Under the pieces are notes generated by a model that did not search any database, was not told the DNA's origin, and worked only from the letters and a program-made list of their open reading frames with translations. A stretch of 44,904 nucleotides of DNA from Nitrospira sp. UBA2082. Lineage in GTDB: Bacteria > Nitrospirota > Nitrospiria > Nitrospirales > Nitrospiraceae. The DNA lies in assembly GCA_002331335.1 (NCBI GenBank), contig DCZO01000018.1, positions 218,033-262,936 on the forward strand, given 5' to 3'. Positions 16,533 to 26,142 of this stretch are shown in pieces (position 1 is the stretch's first letter; every line of letters starts with the position of its first letter). The position numbers and the translations under genes are program-made.

Positions 16533-17855
16533 ATGTCACAGATTCTTCCCTTTCACGGCACCCTGTACGACACGACGGTCGTGGGCGACATCCAGCACGT
16601 CGTCGCTCCCCCGTACGACATCATCGATACGGCCGGCCAACAGGCGTTGCATGAGCGGAATCCTCACAACATCATCAGGCTGGAGTTGGGACTCGACCGG
16701 TCGAGCGACAGCCCGTCCGACAACCGCTATACGCGCGCTGCGGCCACCCTGCGCGACTGGATCAAGACCGGCGCGCTCAAGCGAGACCGCCAGCCGGCTG
16801 TGTACTACCACACGATCGAGTACCGCCCGCCTGGATCGAGCCCGGATGCGCCCACGAAGCTGCTCCGCGGGTTTCTCGCGGCGGTGAAGCTTGAGGCCCT
16901 GGACTCCGGGCATATTTACCCCCACGAAAACACGCGCGCCGCGGCCAAGACCGACCGGCTGAATCTCATCGAGGCCTGCGGGGCAAATTTCAGCCCGATC
17001 TGGTCGCTCTACTCGGACCCGCAAGGGGTCGTGCTGGGCCTGCTCGAAGCGGAGACGAAAGGCACACCGGCCCGCTACGACTTTCAGGACGACGCCGGAT
17101 TCCGCGAACAGCTTTGGGCCGTGACCGAGCCGGCAGTGCTCGATCGAATCGTGGAGGCGATGCGGAGCAAACCGCTCTTCATCGCGGACGGACACCATCG
17201 CTATGAAACCGCCCTAAACTATCAGACCACTCGCCGGCGCCGGGCAGGCGCATCCACCGGGCTCCAGCCCTATGACGCCGTCTTGATGCTCTTGGCGCCG
17301 CTGGAAGACCCCGGCCTGACGGTCTTGCCGACCCATCGAGTCACCACCACCCCGCTGCCGTCGTATGAGCGGATCACGACGCTGCTGGGCGACGCGTTCG
17401 ATTTTCAAGAATTTCCCTATACGGCTTCCACGGAAGGGACGGCGCGAACACAATTCATCACCACCCTCAGAACAAATGGACGGACGGCGCCCGTATTTGG
17501 AATGGCCCTGAACGGGGACACCCGCTACATCACCCTCACACTCAAACCGACCCACCGCCCCTCCGCCGAGGCGTCACCCCGGACCAAGCTCGATGTGTCG
17601 CTCCTGCAACACCTCATCATCGCGAAGCTCTGTCCCACGCAGCAGGAACAGGAAGCGATTCTCTACACGAAAGACGATCACGAAGCATTGAATTGGGCGA
17701 CACAGGGAACCGGCACAGGCGCGCTGTTGCTCAATGCCACCAAGGTCGGTGAAATCCAGGCGGTCGCGACGGCGGGCGAGCGGATGCCGCACAAATCGAC
17801 CTATTTCTTCCCCAAACCGCTGACAGGATTGGTCATCAATGTGATGGAAGGGTAA
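16533..17855 (+). CDS. DUF1015 family protein
   Basis: 440 residues from ATG 16533, where AAAGGAC lies upstream; an in-frame start at 16455 would add 26 residues unlike the family. The DUF1015 hallmarks are visible: an N-terminal VVAPPYDII segment, NPHNIIRLELG, a YPHENT motif, and the strongly conserved IADGHHRYETALNY segment near residue 220. Some members have been linked to serine kinase-like (SerK) activity, but the biochemical role of this branch is unsettled. It is soluble and cytoplasmic. It follows the polyprenyl synthase on the + strand; a long inverted repeat separates it from the sigma-54 activator downstream. Confidence 0.9.
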   Translation: MSQILPFHGTLYDTTVVGDIQHVVAPPYDIIDTAGQQALHERNPHNIIRLELGLDRSSDSPSDNRYTRAAATLRDWIKTGALKRDRQPAVYYHTIEYRPPGSSPDAPTKLLRGFLAAVKLEALDSGHIYPHENTRAAAKTDRLNLIEACGANFSPIWSLYSDPQGVVLGLLEAETKGTPARYDFQDDAGFREQLWAVTEPAVLDRIVEAMRSKPLFIADGHHRYETALNYQTTRRRRAGASTGLQPYDAVLMLLAPLEDPGLTVLPTHRVTTTPLPSYERITTLLGDAFDFQEFPYTASTEGTARTQFITTLRTNGRTAPVFGMALNGDTRYITLTLKPTHRPSAEASPRTKLDVSLLQHLIIAKLCPTQQEQEAILYTKDDHEALNWATQGTGTGALLLNATKVGEIQAVATAGERMPHKSTYFFPKPLTGLVINVMEG

Positions 17856-17860
17856 GCGAC

Positions 17861-17975
17861 GGCGTGGGGGATTCACTCATCGTGCTCGCGCACTCCGCAC
17901 ACAGGAATGATCGCAGCAGCACATTTCGGGCGGTGCTCGGTGCCTGCGCGCAGTGATGAGCGGTCCCCCCACGCC
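17861..17975 (+). repeat. Long-range inverted repeat, possible structured RNA
   Basis: GGCGTGGGGG (17861-17870) pairs perfectly with CCCCCACGCC (17966-17975), and CTCATC (17876-17881) with GATGAG (17955-17960). The interior contains small hairpins, including GTGC-TCGC-GCAC (17883-17894) and the palindrome CTGCGCGCAG (17944-17953). The element fills the gap before the sigma-54 activator start at 17999 and could be a terminator-like or regulatory multibranch structure. Confidence 0.5.
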
Positions 17976-17998
17976 ATCTGAGTGGGAGAGACAAGAGC

Positions 17999-19372
17999 GT
18001 GCACGCCAAAATTCTCATCGTCGACGACGACCCGGATATCGTCACCGTACTGGAAGATCGGTTGCAATCGTTGCACTACACGACGGTCGTCGCGCGGGAC
18101 GGACAACAGGCGCTCGACCAAATCGCGCAGGAATCGCCCCATGTCGTGCTGCTGGATCTGACTCTGCCCAAACTCACCGGCCTCGAGGTCCTCAAGCGTC
18201 TCCATAACTCGAAACACACGGAGACCCTGCCCGTCATCGTCATGACCGCCCACGGCTCAGTTGATGCGGCAGTGGAAGCGATGAAGGAGGGCGCCTACGA
18301 CTTTTTGACCAAACCGCTCGACAAAGATCACCTGCTGATCGTCATCCGCAAGGCACTGGAACGCGACTCGCTGCGCCGGCAAGTCGATTGCCTCCGCTCC
18401 GAAGTCGCCGGCCGTTATGCCTCCATCGTCGGGAACAGCCCAGCCATCATGTCCGTGACGGACGCAGCGCAGCGGGCCGCCAAGTCCGATGCGAGCGTGC
18501 TCCTGCTCGGTGAAAGCGGAACGGGTAAGGAGCTCTTCGCCCGCTCCATCCACCACTGGAGCCCGCGCGAAGCCATGCCCCTGATCGTGATCAATTGTGT
18601 GGCGCTGACCGAAACCCTGCTGGAAAACGAACTCTTCGGCCACGAGCGCGGAGCCTTCACAGGAGCAGATCGGCAGCAAAAGGGTAAGCTGGAAATGGCC
18701 GACGGCGGCACCGTCTTCCTTGATGAGATCGGCGACATGTCGTTGCCGTTGCAGGCCAAACTGCTTCGCGTGCTGCAAGACCGTGAGTTCCAGCGCGTCG
18801 GCGGCTCGAAGACCGTGTCCGTCAACATCCGCATCATCGCTGCGACGAACAAGGATCTAAAAAAAGCCGTGAAGGCCGGCCAGTTCCGCGAAGATCTGTA
18901 CTTTCGCCTGAACGTCATCACGTTCACGCTCCCGCCGCTCCGCGACCGCCGAGGTGATATCCCCGCTCTCGCCCGGTTCTTTCTCGACCGGCATGCCAAG
19001 GATGCCAAACGGCCCGGCATGACCTTCAGCAACGCAGCGGTGGATACACTGACCCGATATGTCTGGCCGGGGAATATCCGGGAGCTGGACAACGTGATCG
19101 CCCGCGCCGTGGTACTCAGCCCGACGGATACCATCGAACCCACGTGGTTGGCGCTCACGCCGGAGGATGCGGAGCTTCGCACCCATGACGGCGCGCATCC
19201 GCCGTATTTTGACTTGCCTTACCACGAATCCATCAATGCGCATGGCCGCTTCATCATCACCCGCGCCCTTGCACAAGCAGGCGGCAATCAGACCAAAGCC
19301 GCCGAGATGCTCAAGCTGCAACGGACCTACCTGGCGCGTCTGATCAAGCAACACAAGACAACAGAAACGTAA
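17999..19372 (+). CDS. NtrC-family sigma-54 response regulator
   Basis: 457 residues, starting at GTG 17999. Receiver (1-118): acidic pocket VDDDPDI, phosphoacceptor Asp53 (VVLLDLTLPKL), MTAHG and Lys in FLTKPLD. AAA+ domain (about 140-375): Walker A GESGTGKE, the sigma-54 contact loop GAFTGA, Walker B GGTVFLDEIGD and the arginine-finger region RVLQDREFQRVGG. The C-terminus has a Fis-type helix-turn-helix (GGNQTKAAEMLKLQRTYLARL). It would be phosphorylated by an unknown histidine kinase and activate sigma-54 promoters. No kinase is adjacent. Two sigma-54 promoters occur in this window (1181, 1945), but no link to this protein can be shown. Confidence 0.93.
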   Translation: MHAKILIVDDDPDIVTVLEDRLQSLHYTTVVARDGQQALDQIAQESPHVVLLDLTLPKLTGLEVLKRLHNSKHTETLPVIVMTAHGSVDAAVEAMKEGAYDFLTKPLDKDHLLIVIRKALERDSLRRQVDCLRSEVAGRYASIVGNSPAIMSVTDAAQRAAKSDASVLLLGESGTGKELFARSIHHWSPREAMPLIVINCVALTETLLENELFGHERGAFTGADRQQKGKLEMADGGTVFLDEIGDMSLPLQAKLLRVLQDREFQRVGGSKTVSVNIRIIAATNKDLKKAVKAGQFREDLYFRLNVITFTLPPLRDRRGDIPALARFFLDRHAKDAKRPGMTFSNAAVDTLTRYVWPGNIRELDNVIARAVVLSPTDTIEPTWLALTPEDAELRTHDGAHPPYFDLPYHESINAHGRFIITRALAQAGGNQTKAAEMLKLQRTYLARLIKQHKTTET

Positions 19373-19434
19373 GGGGGCTGAGGAAAAGGGAGAACGGGTC
19401 GCCGCCGCGACCGCTTGAGGGGTAGGGCCGAACG

Positions 19435-20184
19435 TTACGGTTCCGCAACGGCTGACCGCCGATCCTCCAGACGAATCACACCGGCGCGAGCGTCCTTCTC
19501 CGCTTGGGCATACCGTTCGGCGGTGCCGATATCCGACCAGTAGCCCTTGATGTCATAGCCCAGCACAGATTCACCTCGCGCAATCGCCGCCACATAGGGA
19601 TCGATAATCGACGACGCCACGCCTTTCGGCACCTCACGCAACAACCGGGGATTCAAGATGTGGATGCCGGCAAACATGCGTGGCATGGTAGGCACCGCGC
19701 TGGCGATACCCTTTCCCGTGATCGTCACAATGCGATGGTCCGCCCCCACTTCCACCAATCCCCACTGTGTGGCATCAGGATCTTCCCGCAGGACCAGCGT
19801 CGCCGCAGCCTGGCTGGCCCGATGAAACGCGCAGAGCGCATCGAGGTCCAACTCGAACAACGTGTCTCCGTTCACCACCAAGACCGGCTCACCTGAAAAG
19901 TAGGGTTCCGCCTGCTTGATGCCTCCGCCGGTCCCGAGAATTATCGGCTCATGGGAATAGAAGATCCGGAGGCCGAACCGTGAGCCGTTGCCCAGCGCCT
20001 GTTCGATCATGGGAGCCAGATGATGGAGATTGATGACCACGTCGCGGAAGCCGTGGCGCTTCAACAGGAGCAGATTCCAGACGATGAGGGGAGTCCCCAA
20101 GACCGGGAGCAGCGGTTTGGGAACGGTGTTGGTGAGCGGACGGAGGCGGGTCCCAAGTCCCGCCGCGAGAATCATGGCTTTCAC
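19435..20184 (-). CDS. murU: MurU-like MurNAc-1-phosphate uridylyltransferase
   Basis: 249 residues from GTG 20184. It belongs to the NTP_transferase family: MKAMILAAGLGTRLRPLTNT (nucleotide-binding G-x-G-x-R-x-x-P-x-T), Lys in VPKPLLPV, the acidic VVNGDTLF metal site, and SDIGTAERY at the end. The short length (about 250, no left-handed helix domain) fits MurU rather than GlmU or RmlA. The gene is immediately downstream of an AmgK-like kinase, the arrangement of the AmgK/MurU pathway in which recycled MurNAc is converted through MurNAc-1-phosphate to UDP-MurNAc. This bypasses the fosfomycin-sensitive MurA step. Substrate assignment rests mainly on the neighbour. Confidence 0.75.
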   Translation of the reverse strand: MKAMILAAGLGTRLRPLTNTVPKPLLPVLGTPLIVWNLLLLKRHGFRDVVINLHHLAPMIEQALGNGSRFGLRIFYSHEPIILGTGGGIKQAEPYFSGEPVLVVNGDTLFELDLDALCAFHRASQAAATLVLREDPDATQWGLVEVGADHRIVTITGKGIASAVPTMPRMFAGIHILNPRLLREVPKGVASSIIDPYVAAIARGESVLGYDIKGYWSDIGTAERYAQAEKDARAGVIRLEDRRSAVAEP

Positions 20185-20194
20185 AGGGTCAGTG

Positions 20195-20262
20195 CTGAGG
20201 ACTGAGTGCCGAGCGCTGAGTCGATGATCTGACCCTCAGTCCTCAGTCCTCACCCCTCAGTC
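20195..20262. repeat. CTGAGGACTGAG-type degenerate repeat cluster
   Basis: CTGAGGACTGAG (20195-20206) is followed by GAGCGCTGAGT, then by CTCAGTCCTCAG (20235-20246) and further CTCAGTCCTC units, giving a 12-bp perfect inverted repeat between the amgK and murU genes. The same 12-mer recurs at 36897-36908. These look like a genome-wide short repeat rather than a gene-specific operator. Confidence 0.7.
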
Positions 20263-20264
20263 CT

Positions 20265-21368
20265 CTACTGCAATTCCGGCACATACGGCGTGAGATGTTT
20301 CCGAAGCGTTTCCAATTCGGGATACTTGTCCAGATTGCGTTTGACATAGCTCAACACACGCGGGATATCCGCCAGGAATTTGGGATTGCCTTTCACGCGA
20401 TCGATGTAGACGAATCGCCCCGCGGCCTTGAGATTGCGCTGAATGCTGGTGAAATCGAAGAGGCGTCGGAACGCGGCGCGATTGGCCCACACGTACCGGC
20501 GTTCGGCCAGCTGGTCGAGATAGTAGTCCACGAGACCATCGATCAGGGATTCGTCGAGACGGATATAGGCGTCCCGGAGGAGCGACGCCAGATCATAGGT
20601 CGCCGGTCCCAGCAACGCATCCTGAAAATCGATCACCCCGAGCCGCACGCCATCGACCATCAAATTGCGTGAATGATAGTCCCGATGGACGAAGACCCGC
20701 GGCTGGCCGGCAAGGAGGTCGGCTATCCGTTCACATTCTTGGCGGATCTCCGTCCAATCGTCCGCGCACATCGGCGCGCCGCGGCGCGCGACGACCCCGT
20801 ATTCGAGAAAATGATCAAATTCCCACATCAGCAACGGCACATCGAAGCTGCGATGAAAGGCCAGGCATCCCGGATCGGCCGGGGTCGTCGCCTTGACCTG
20901 CATCTGCACCAACACATTGATCGCCTGTTTATAGCGCGATTCCAGCGTGGCCGCGTCGGCTGTCTGGACCGCTTCGGCCAGCGTCATATCGCCGAAATCC
21001 TCCAAATACAGCAGTCCGGCTGCCTGGTCGTAATAATGGAGCGCCGGCACCGGCACCTCAGCCTTGGCCAAATGGGACATGACGTTCAGAAACGGCAGTT
21101 CCGTGATCGCGTGCGTGGCCCCGCTCACAGCTTCCTCAGACTGTTTAAATCCTTCCGGCTCAGCCAACTGCATCAGAATCACGGAATGAGGCGGCCCTCC
21201 CGCGAGCGTCACGCGATAGTAGCGCCGGTTGGATGCGTCACCTGCCAACGGGGTCAGCTCACGCAAAATCAGGCCGGGAGGAAGATGCGTCTCGACAGTC
21301 CGCGCAACGAGTGTTTGATCAGGAGGAGCGAGCGGAGCGTTTGGGGGAGCAGGCTGTGCGGTAGCCAT
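20265..21368 (-). CDS. amgK: AmgK-like cell-wall sugar anomeric kinase
   Basis: 367 residues of aminoglycoside-phosphotransferase/choline-kinase fold. The kinase hallmarks are RVFVHRDYHSRNLMVD (catalytic Asp with downstream Asn) and VIDFQDALLGPATYDLASLLRD (metal Asp), with LTPLAGDASNRRYYRV near the N-terminus; these closely resemble AmgK of Pseudomonas putida, which makes MurNAc/GlcNAc alpha-1-phosphate. ATG 21368 is the first start; a later ATG is not supported. Adjacent to murU (about 80 bp of CTGAGGACTGAG-type repeats between), so both probably form one peptidoglycan-recycling operon. No MupP phosphatase gene is seen here. Confidence 0.8.
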   Translation of the reverse strand: MATAQPAPPNAPLAPPDQTLVARTVETHLPPGLILRELTPLAGDASNRRYYRVTLAGGPPHSVILMQLAEPEGFKQSEEAVSGATHAITELPFLNVMSHLAKAEVPVPALHYYDQAAGLLYLEDFGDMTLAEAVQTADAATLESRYKQAINVLVQMQVKATTPADPGCLAFHRSFDVPLLMWEFDHFLEYGVVARRGAPMCADDWTEIRQECERIADLLAGQPRVFVHRDYHSRNLMVDGVRLGVIDFQDALLGPATYDLASLLRDAYIRLDESLIDGLVDYYLDQLAERRYVWANRAAFRRLFDFTSIQRNLKAAGRFVYIDRVKGNPKFLADIPRVLSYVKRNLDKYPELETLRKHLTPYVPELQ

Positions 21369-21723
21369 AGGCGTCGGATTATAGCGAGAGGCCGGAGACT
21401 TGTCACGAAGACACCTGATCCCTGCCGAGGGACAAGTGCGCTGTTTTCGCGTCGAACCAAGACCGCCAGCTGGACGCGGGAATCACCAGTAACCTCTTCC
21501 CGTCGACTGCGCACAGAAAATCCTGGGAAAGAGAACATGGCAAAGAAAGCCTGAAACCACTAACTGCATGGGTGGTTCTGACCATGCATGGCCTGAAGTC
21601 TCCCACACTCAGTGGACATAATTTGAGAGCCGATCAGTGAGTCGAGACTGCAGATTAGGTGCAGGGTTTGGCAGAAAGACTCTCTCTGATTTATTCACTT
21701 CAATCTACAGCGAGCTTCTTGGG
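21369..21723. other. Non-coding gap between amgK and MCP-Cache gene
   Basis: About 355 bp with no supported gene. A weak dyad GCATGGGTGGTT / GACCATGCATGGC (near 21560-21590) is present; no clear promoter was identified. Confidence 0.5.
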
Positions 21724-22734
21724 TTACTGAAGCTTTCGCACAATGACTCCATACCATCCAAGACCATCGTATTCTTGGTAGCCGATAGTCCTGGCATAGG
21801 CAGTCATTTCATGAGTGCCATTGACATAATACCCTCGTTGTCTTCCTTGATGATTGAGTGGGAACGGCTGCAGTAGTCCTTGCTTGTCAGAGGCGGCGAT
21901 AATACGCAGATCTTTATCGAGTAACATCACACGAGTGCGCTTCCACGAGGCCTCGGAGATGGACGCCTCTTTCTGGACAATGGTTTGGGACTGAGTCTCC
22001 CAATCAAACACGATCCCCAGCACACCCATGATGTTCCCGTCTACCCGCCCCCCCTTCCGGACGGCCGCGGCGTACACCGCCACCAAATTGTCGTCATGAA
22101 GCGGGTCGTGACCAATGTCGTCCACGACATACTGGTCTCCCCTCTTTGTCGCCATGGCCTTTCGAAACCATGATAATCTCGAACCATCGGTGCCGGTGAC
22201 CTTAGGAAACTTGTCCGGTTGGGAACAGGCGATGATTTTCCCATCCGTACCGACCAGGACAAGGTCGACATAGACAGAATAGAATCGATTGATCAGTCCA
22301 AGCCGCTCAGCGGCATGATGAATGGCAGCTCGATCCAGCGTATCCAGCGCGTGCACCAATGCTTCATCCGTCGCCCACCAACGAACATCCGCGGTGCGTT
22401 CGTACAAATTGCGCACGATCAACTGCACCAGGGTCTGTGCCATCTCCGAAAGGCGATCACATTCTTTTTCGGTAAACCGCCGCTCCAATTCACTCGTTTC
22501 CGCTCTGATGTTCCTCAATTCTTTGGAAGCATCAGCAGCTTGCGCCGCCAAAGTTTTTACCTGGGCGGCCACCACGCCAAACCCCCGACCAGCATCGCCG
22601 GCTCTGGCTGCTTCTATGGTGGCATTTAACGAAAGAATGGTGATTTCACTGGTTATTCTTGCATTGACAACCCGATGGTCGTCGATCTTTCTTTCGATGT
22701 TGCCGATGATGCCCTTAATGTCTCGCTCGCTCAT
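21724..22734 (-). CDS. Soluble short MCP-signal / Cache protein
   Basis: 336 residues from ATG 22734 (GGAG five bases upstream). The N-terminal about 80 residues carry the chemoreceptor hairpin tip (ILSLNATIEAARAGDAGRG, then FGVVAAQVKTLAAQ), but without the long flanking methylation helices. A linker with NLYERTADVRWWATD follows, then a Cache/PDC-like sensor (residues about 150-336; SRLSWFRKAMATKRGDQYVV, GVLGIVFDWE). No transmembrane segment or signal peptide exists, so the sensor is cytoplasmic and the order is the reverse of a classical receptor. It presumably couples to CheA/CheW. It is isolated, 150 bp before the hybrid kinase on the same strand. Confidence 0.8.
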   Translation of the reverse strand: MSERDIKGIIGNIERKIDDHRVVNARITSEITILSLNATIEAARAGDAGRGFGVVAAQVKTLAAQAADASKELRNIRAETSELERRFTEKECDRLSEMAQTLVQLIVRNLYERTADVRWWATDEALVHALDTLDRAAIHHAAERLGLINRFYSVYVDLVLVGTDGKIIACSQPDKFPKVTGTDGSRLSWFRKAMATKRGDQYVVDDIGHDPLHDDNLVAVYAAAVRKGGRVDGNIMGVLGIVFDWETQSQTIVQKEASISEASWKRTRVMLLDKDLRIIAASDKQGLLQPFPLNHQGRQRGYYVNGTHEMTAYARTIGYQEYDGLGWYGVIVRKLQ

Positions 22735-22888
22735 GACAACTCCATGAAATATCATTCGGACTCAAAGCAATTGTGTGGGCACTCTCTCCTTGTTTCATGG
22801 GTAAAAAGGCCGTCAGAACCTTGAGCTTCACGTACGCCTCTCCCGACCAGCTAGCCAAACTGTTCCACCTTCTATATCGAAAGCGCGA

Positions 22889-25800
22889 TCAGGCAGCATG
22901 CGTAGGCATTGCCGCTTGATTCGTTTCCCTTCCATGGGGCGGGAACCATCGACGAAGAAGCTCAGCTAAATCCTGTAACTGTACCGGCTTGCTGAGAAAA
23001 TCATCCATGCCAATGGCCAGGCAACGGGCATGATCTTCGGCCCTGGCGTTCGCGGTCATGGCAACAATCGGGATGTGGCCCCATGCTCGTTCTTGTTGGC
23101 GGATTAAGCGAGTCGCCTCGAATCCATCCATTTCAGGCATCTGGCAATCCATGAAGACCAGTGCGTATTGAATTCTGGCCAATCCTTCCACCGCCTCGCG
23201 TCCATTTGCGGCCACGTCCACGCGGCAGCCGAGCTTTTCAAGCATCTTGGCCGCGACCTTCTGGTTGATCGGGTTATCTTCGACCACCAGTACGCGAGGA
23301 CTGCGTTGTGCTTGAGCTTCAGACAAGCTGTGCCGAGTAATCATGCGCGGCGGTTGATCGTCTGTCCGGACAGCCGTCCGCTCGCTCCTCGCCATGACAA
23401 GGGTAAGACACTCGATCAATTGGTCTTGCCGGACTGGCTTCGTAAGATAGGCAAGGATTCCGGCCTCCTGTGCGATTTTTGCATCTCCTCGACGTCCAAG
23501 CGAGGTAAGCAACACCAGACGGACTCGGCTCAGAGTTGAGTCTGCTTTAATTTGGCGAGCCAGTTCCAATCCATCCATTCCAGGCATATGCAAGTCGAGG
23601 ATCGCCAAGTCAAACGGAGCTCCCTGCGCCGCAGACCGTTTCATCGTGGCGAGCGCCTGCATGCCATCATTGACGCTCTCGTGCAAAATTCCATGGATAC
23701 CCAGTTGGTGTTCAAGAATACGACGATTCACAGCATGGTCATCCACGATCAACACCCGATGCCCCCGGAGTGATCCCGACGAAACGATCTGCCCCTGTTG
23801 AACCCCTGCCTGGCGCTGGAGAGGGACGATGAACCAGAACGTACTGCCTTGTCCCGGCATACTTTCCACACCGATATGGCCGTGCATCAATTGCGTCAGC
23901 ATTTTACAAATTGCCAGCCCGAGGCCCGTCCCTCCATACCGACGAGACGTTGAGCTATCGGCTTGGGTGAACCGTTCAAAGACCAAGGCACATTGTTCCG
24001 GAGCCATGCCGATGCCCGTGTCGGTCACATCAAATCGAATGTTAACGTGCTGCGGTCCGGGATCTCGCGTAGAGTCGGCCACACTCACATTGACGACAAT
24101 TTCACCGCTGCCTGTAAATTTGATGGCATTCCCAAGTAGGTTGGTCAGAACCTGGCGCACACGCCCCGGATCTCCACGTACTGCGGTCGGAACCGAGACC
24201 TGCACCAGGCTGGCAAGTTCCAGCCCCTTGCTGTGAGCCCGTTCCGCCAAGAGCATGACCACTTCTTCGACCAAGACCCTGAGATCAAAATCCACCGTTT
24301 CCAAATCGAGTTTCCCTGCTTCGATCTTTGAGAAATCGAGAATGTCATTAATGATGTCGAGCAAGGCCTGCCCCGATACACGAACAGCCTCGGCATATTC
24401 ACGCTGCTCCGGCGTGAGCGATGTATCCAGAAGCAGGCCTGTCATACCGATAACGCCGTTCATCGGCGTACGGATCTCGTGACTCATCGTCGCGAGAAAC
24501 TCGCTCTTCGCTTTGGCACCGGCTTCCGCCGCCTCCTTCGCGGCACGCAACTCTAGGTCATGTGTTTTCTGCCGACTGACATCCCGGATGGCCGCAATCA
24601 CCAACCGGCCTTCCTCAAAATCGACGTGACTCAAACTGATCTGCACAGGAAATTCGTTGCCATCTCGCCGACACCCCATCAGATCGAAATCCATGCCCAT
24701 CGATTTCACAGCGGGCTTCTCGATGAACCGCGCACAATCTTGGCGATGCCGCGCCCAACAGTCCGCAGGCACCAAGGCTTCGACTGGTTTCCCTCGGAGT
24801 TCGTCGGCCGCAAAACCGAACAGCAGCTCAGTCTGACGATTGGACAGCACGATGCGGCCATCGACATCCGTCATCACAATCGCATCGGGAGCCAACTCCA
24901 CAATGTTGTGGAATTTTGCCTCCGCCACTTCGGCACGTTTCCGCACCTCTTCTGCCGTAGCCCGTGCACGATCGAGCCGGGTGATTGTCCAGAACAGCAG
25001 TCCACACAACGGCAGAAACACAAGCGCACCCCCCAGACCGATATTTCTGACAATACTTCGGATAGGAGCCAGAATGTCGTCGCGATCCATTCGAACAAGG
25101 ACACCCCACCGAAAGGAGTGAATCTCTTCGATCCCTTTCGTCATGGCATAGCCTGTCACCACGTCCGCTGATCGGCGCAGATGCCGCTCTTCGACAAATC
25201 CAGGAGGAGCCGAGTCAAACAACTTTGCCGAGGGCAGGCCCATCCGTTTCAGATTGACCTCGCCCTCTTCTCGCAGAGGCGAATCGGCAATGAGATCCCC
25301 CGCACGATTGAGGAATTGGTACTCGATCCGCACCTCCGATCCCCATTGTGACTGCAAGGCCATCGCGGTCTGCATGAAGGAATCTTCCAGCACCGCCATC
25401 GAGATCCGCGAGGTGACGACTCCCAGAAATTCGCCTGATTCCCCGGTGATCGGTGCCGTGAGCATGGCTGCCATGACGCCGTGCGAATCTTCCGAGACTC
25501 TGGGCTCGACGGCATCCACCCCCTCAAAATCCCTTGCCGCCCGAAACCAATGACGGCGGCTCCTGTCCTGGCCAAGGCTTTCAGAATCGGACGCGGCAAT
25601 GATCCGGCCGTTTGCGTCGACAACGGCGAGCCATTCATAGACGGGATGCACGTCGGTCATCCATTTCAAATAGGCGGTCATAGCCGCCACATCGCGCGTC
25701 TGGAAGGTCCGGTACCGTGCCAACATCTGGATGTCGCTATACCGTTCACGCATCTGCAGATCCATCTTGCCGGCAATATCCACCGCCGCCAGCGAGAGGG

Positions 25801-25942
25801 TCTGGCCCGCAGCCGCGATCAACTGGCGCTCGATGTAGTGCAATGTAATGGCACCCACTGCAAGGCTCCCCGTCAGAAGCGCGATGAGCAGGGTGGATGC
25901 CACTTGAGGGGAATGTCGAACCGTCGGCCGGTCGCGATGCAT
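22889..25942 (-). CDS. Hybrid histidine kinase: Cache, PAS, HisKA, HATPase, two receivers
   Basis: 1017 residues from ATG 25942 (GGAAGGGG upstream, positively charged N-terminus); an upstream in-frame GTG at 26041 would add 33 residues. TM1 is about residues 14-36 and TM2 about 288-312, enclosing a periplasmic double Cache-type sensor. PAS (about 335-460) precedes HisKA (SHEIRTPMNGVIGM, His near 487), HATPase (NLLGNAIKFTG, DTGIGM, GGTGLGLAICKM), receiver 1 (LAILDLHMPGMDG, about 784) and receiver 2 (LVFMDCQMPEMDG, about 931). It resembles BarA/TorS-type kinases without an Hpt domain, so an external Hpt is expected. Ligand unknown. Confidence 0.92.
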   Translation of the reverse strand: MHRDRPTVRHSPQVASTLLIALLTGSLAVGAITLHYIERQLIAAAGQTLSLAAVDIAGKMDLQMRERYSDIQMLARYRTFQTRDVAAMTAYLKWMTDVHPVYEWLAVVDANGRIIAASDSESLGQDRSRRHWFRAARDFEGVDAVEPRVSEDSHGVMAAMLTAPITGESGEFLGVVTSRISMAVLEDSFMQTAMALQSQWGSEVRIEYQFLNRAGDLIADSPLREEGEVNLKRMGLPSAKLFDSAPPGFVEERHLRRSADVVTGYAMTKGIEEIHSFRWGVLVRMDRDDILAPIRSIVRNIGLGGALVFLPLCGLLFWTITRLDRARATAEEVRKRAEVAEAKFHNIVELAPDAIVMTDVDGRIVLSNRQTELLFGFAADELRGKPVEALVPADCWARHRQDCARFIEKPAVKSMGMDFDLMGCRRDGNEFPVQISLSHVDFEEGRLVIAAIRDVSRQKTHDLELRAAKEAAEAGAKAKSEFLATMSHEIRTPMNGVIGMTGLLLDTSLTPEQREYAEAVRVSGQALLDIINDILDFSKIEAGKLDLETVDFDLRVLVEEVVMLLAERAHSKGLELASLVQVSVPTAVRGDPGRVRQVLTNLLGNAIKFTGSGEIVVNVSVADSTRDPGPQHVNIRFDVTDTGIGMAPEQCALVFERFTQADSSTSRRYGGTGLGLAICKMLTQLMHGHIGVESMPGQGSTFWFIVPLQRQAGVQQGQIVSSGSLRGHRVLIVDDHAVNRRILEHQLGIHGILHESVNDGMQALATMKRSAAQGAPFDLAILDLHMPGMDGLELARQIKADSTLSRVRLVLLTSLGRRGDAKIAQEAGILAYLTKPVRQDQLIECLTLVMARSERTAVRTDDQPPRMITRHSLSEAQAQRSPRVLVVEDNPINQKVAAKMLEKLGCRVDVAANGREAVEGLARIQYALVFMDCQMPEMDGFEATRLIRQQERAWGHIPIVAMTANARAEDHARCLAIGMDDFLSKPVQLQDLAELLRRWFPPHGRETNQAAMPTHAA

Positions 25943-26142
25943 GGTCAGTGTCCCCTTCCCATACCCTCTCGTTTCATGCAGGGTCGAGCGCGAGTCCGTC
26001 TTACCCTCATATCGCCACTTCTGAGGCAGACCCGCCTCCACTTGAATTTCCTAAAGACAAATTCTGGCACAATAAGAAAATAAGAGAGGCACGTATCCGG
26101 CTCAAGAACGGTGATGGCCTTACAGCCGTGATCGCTTTCGAT

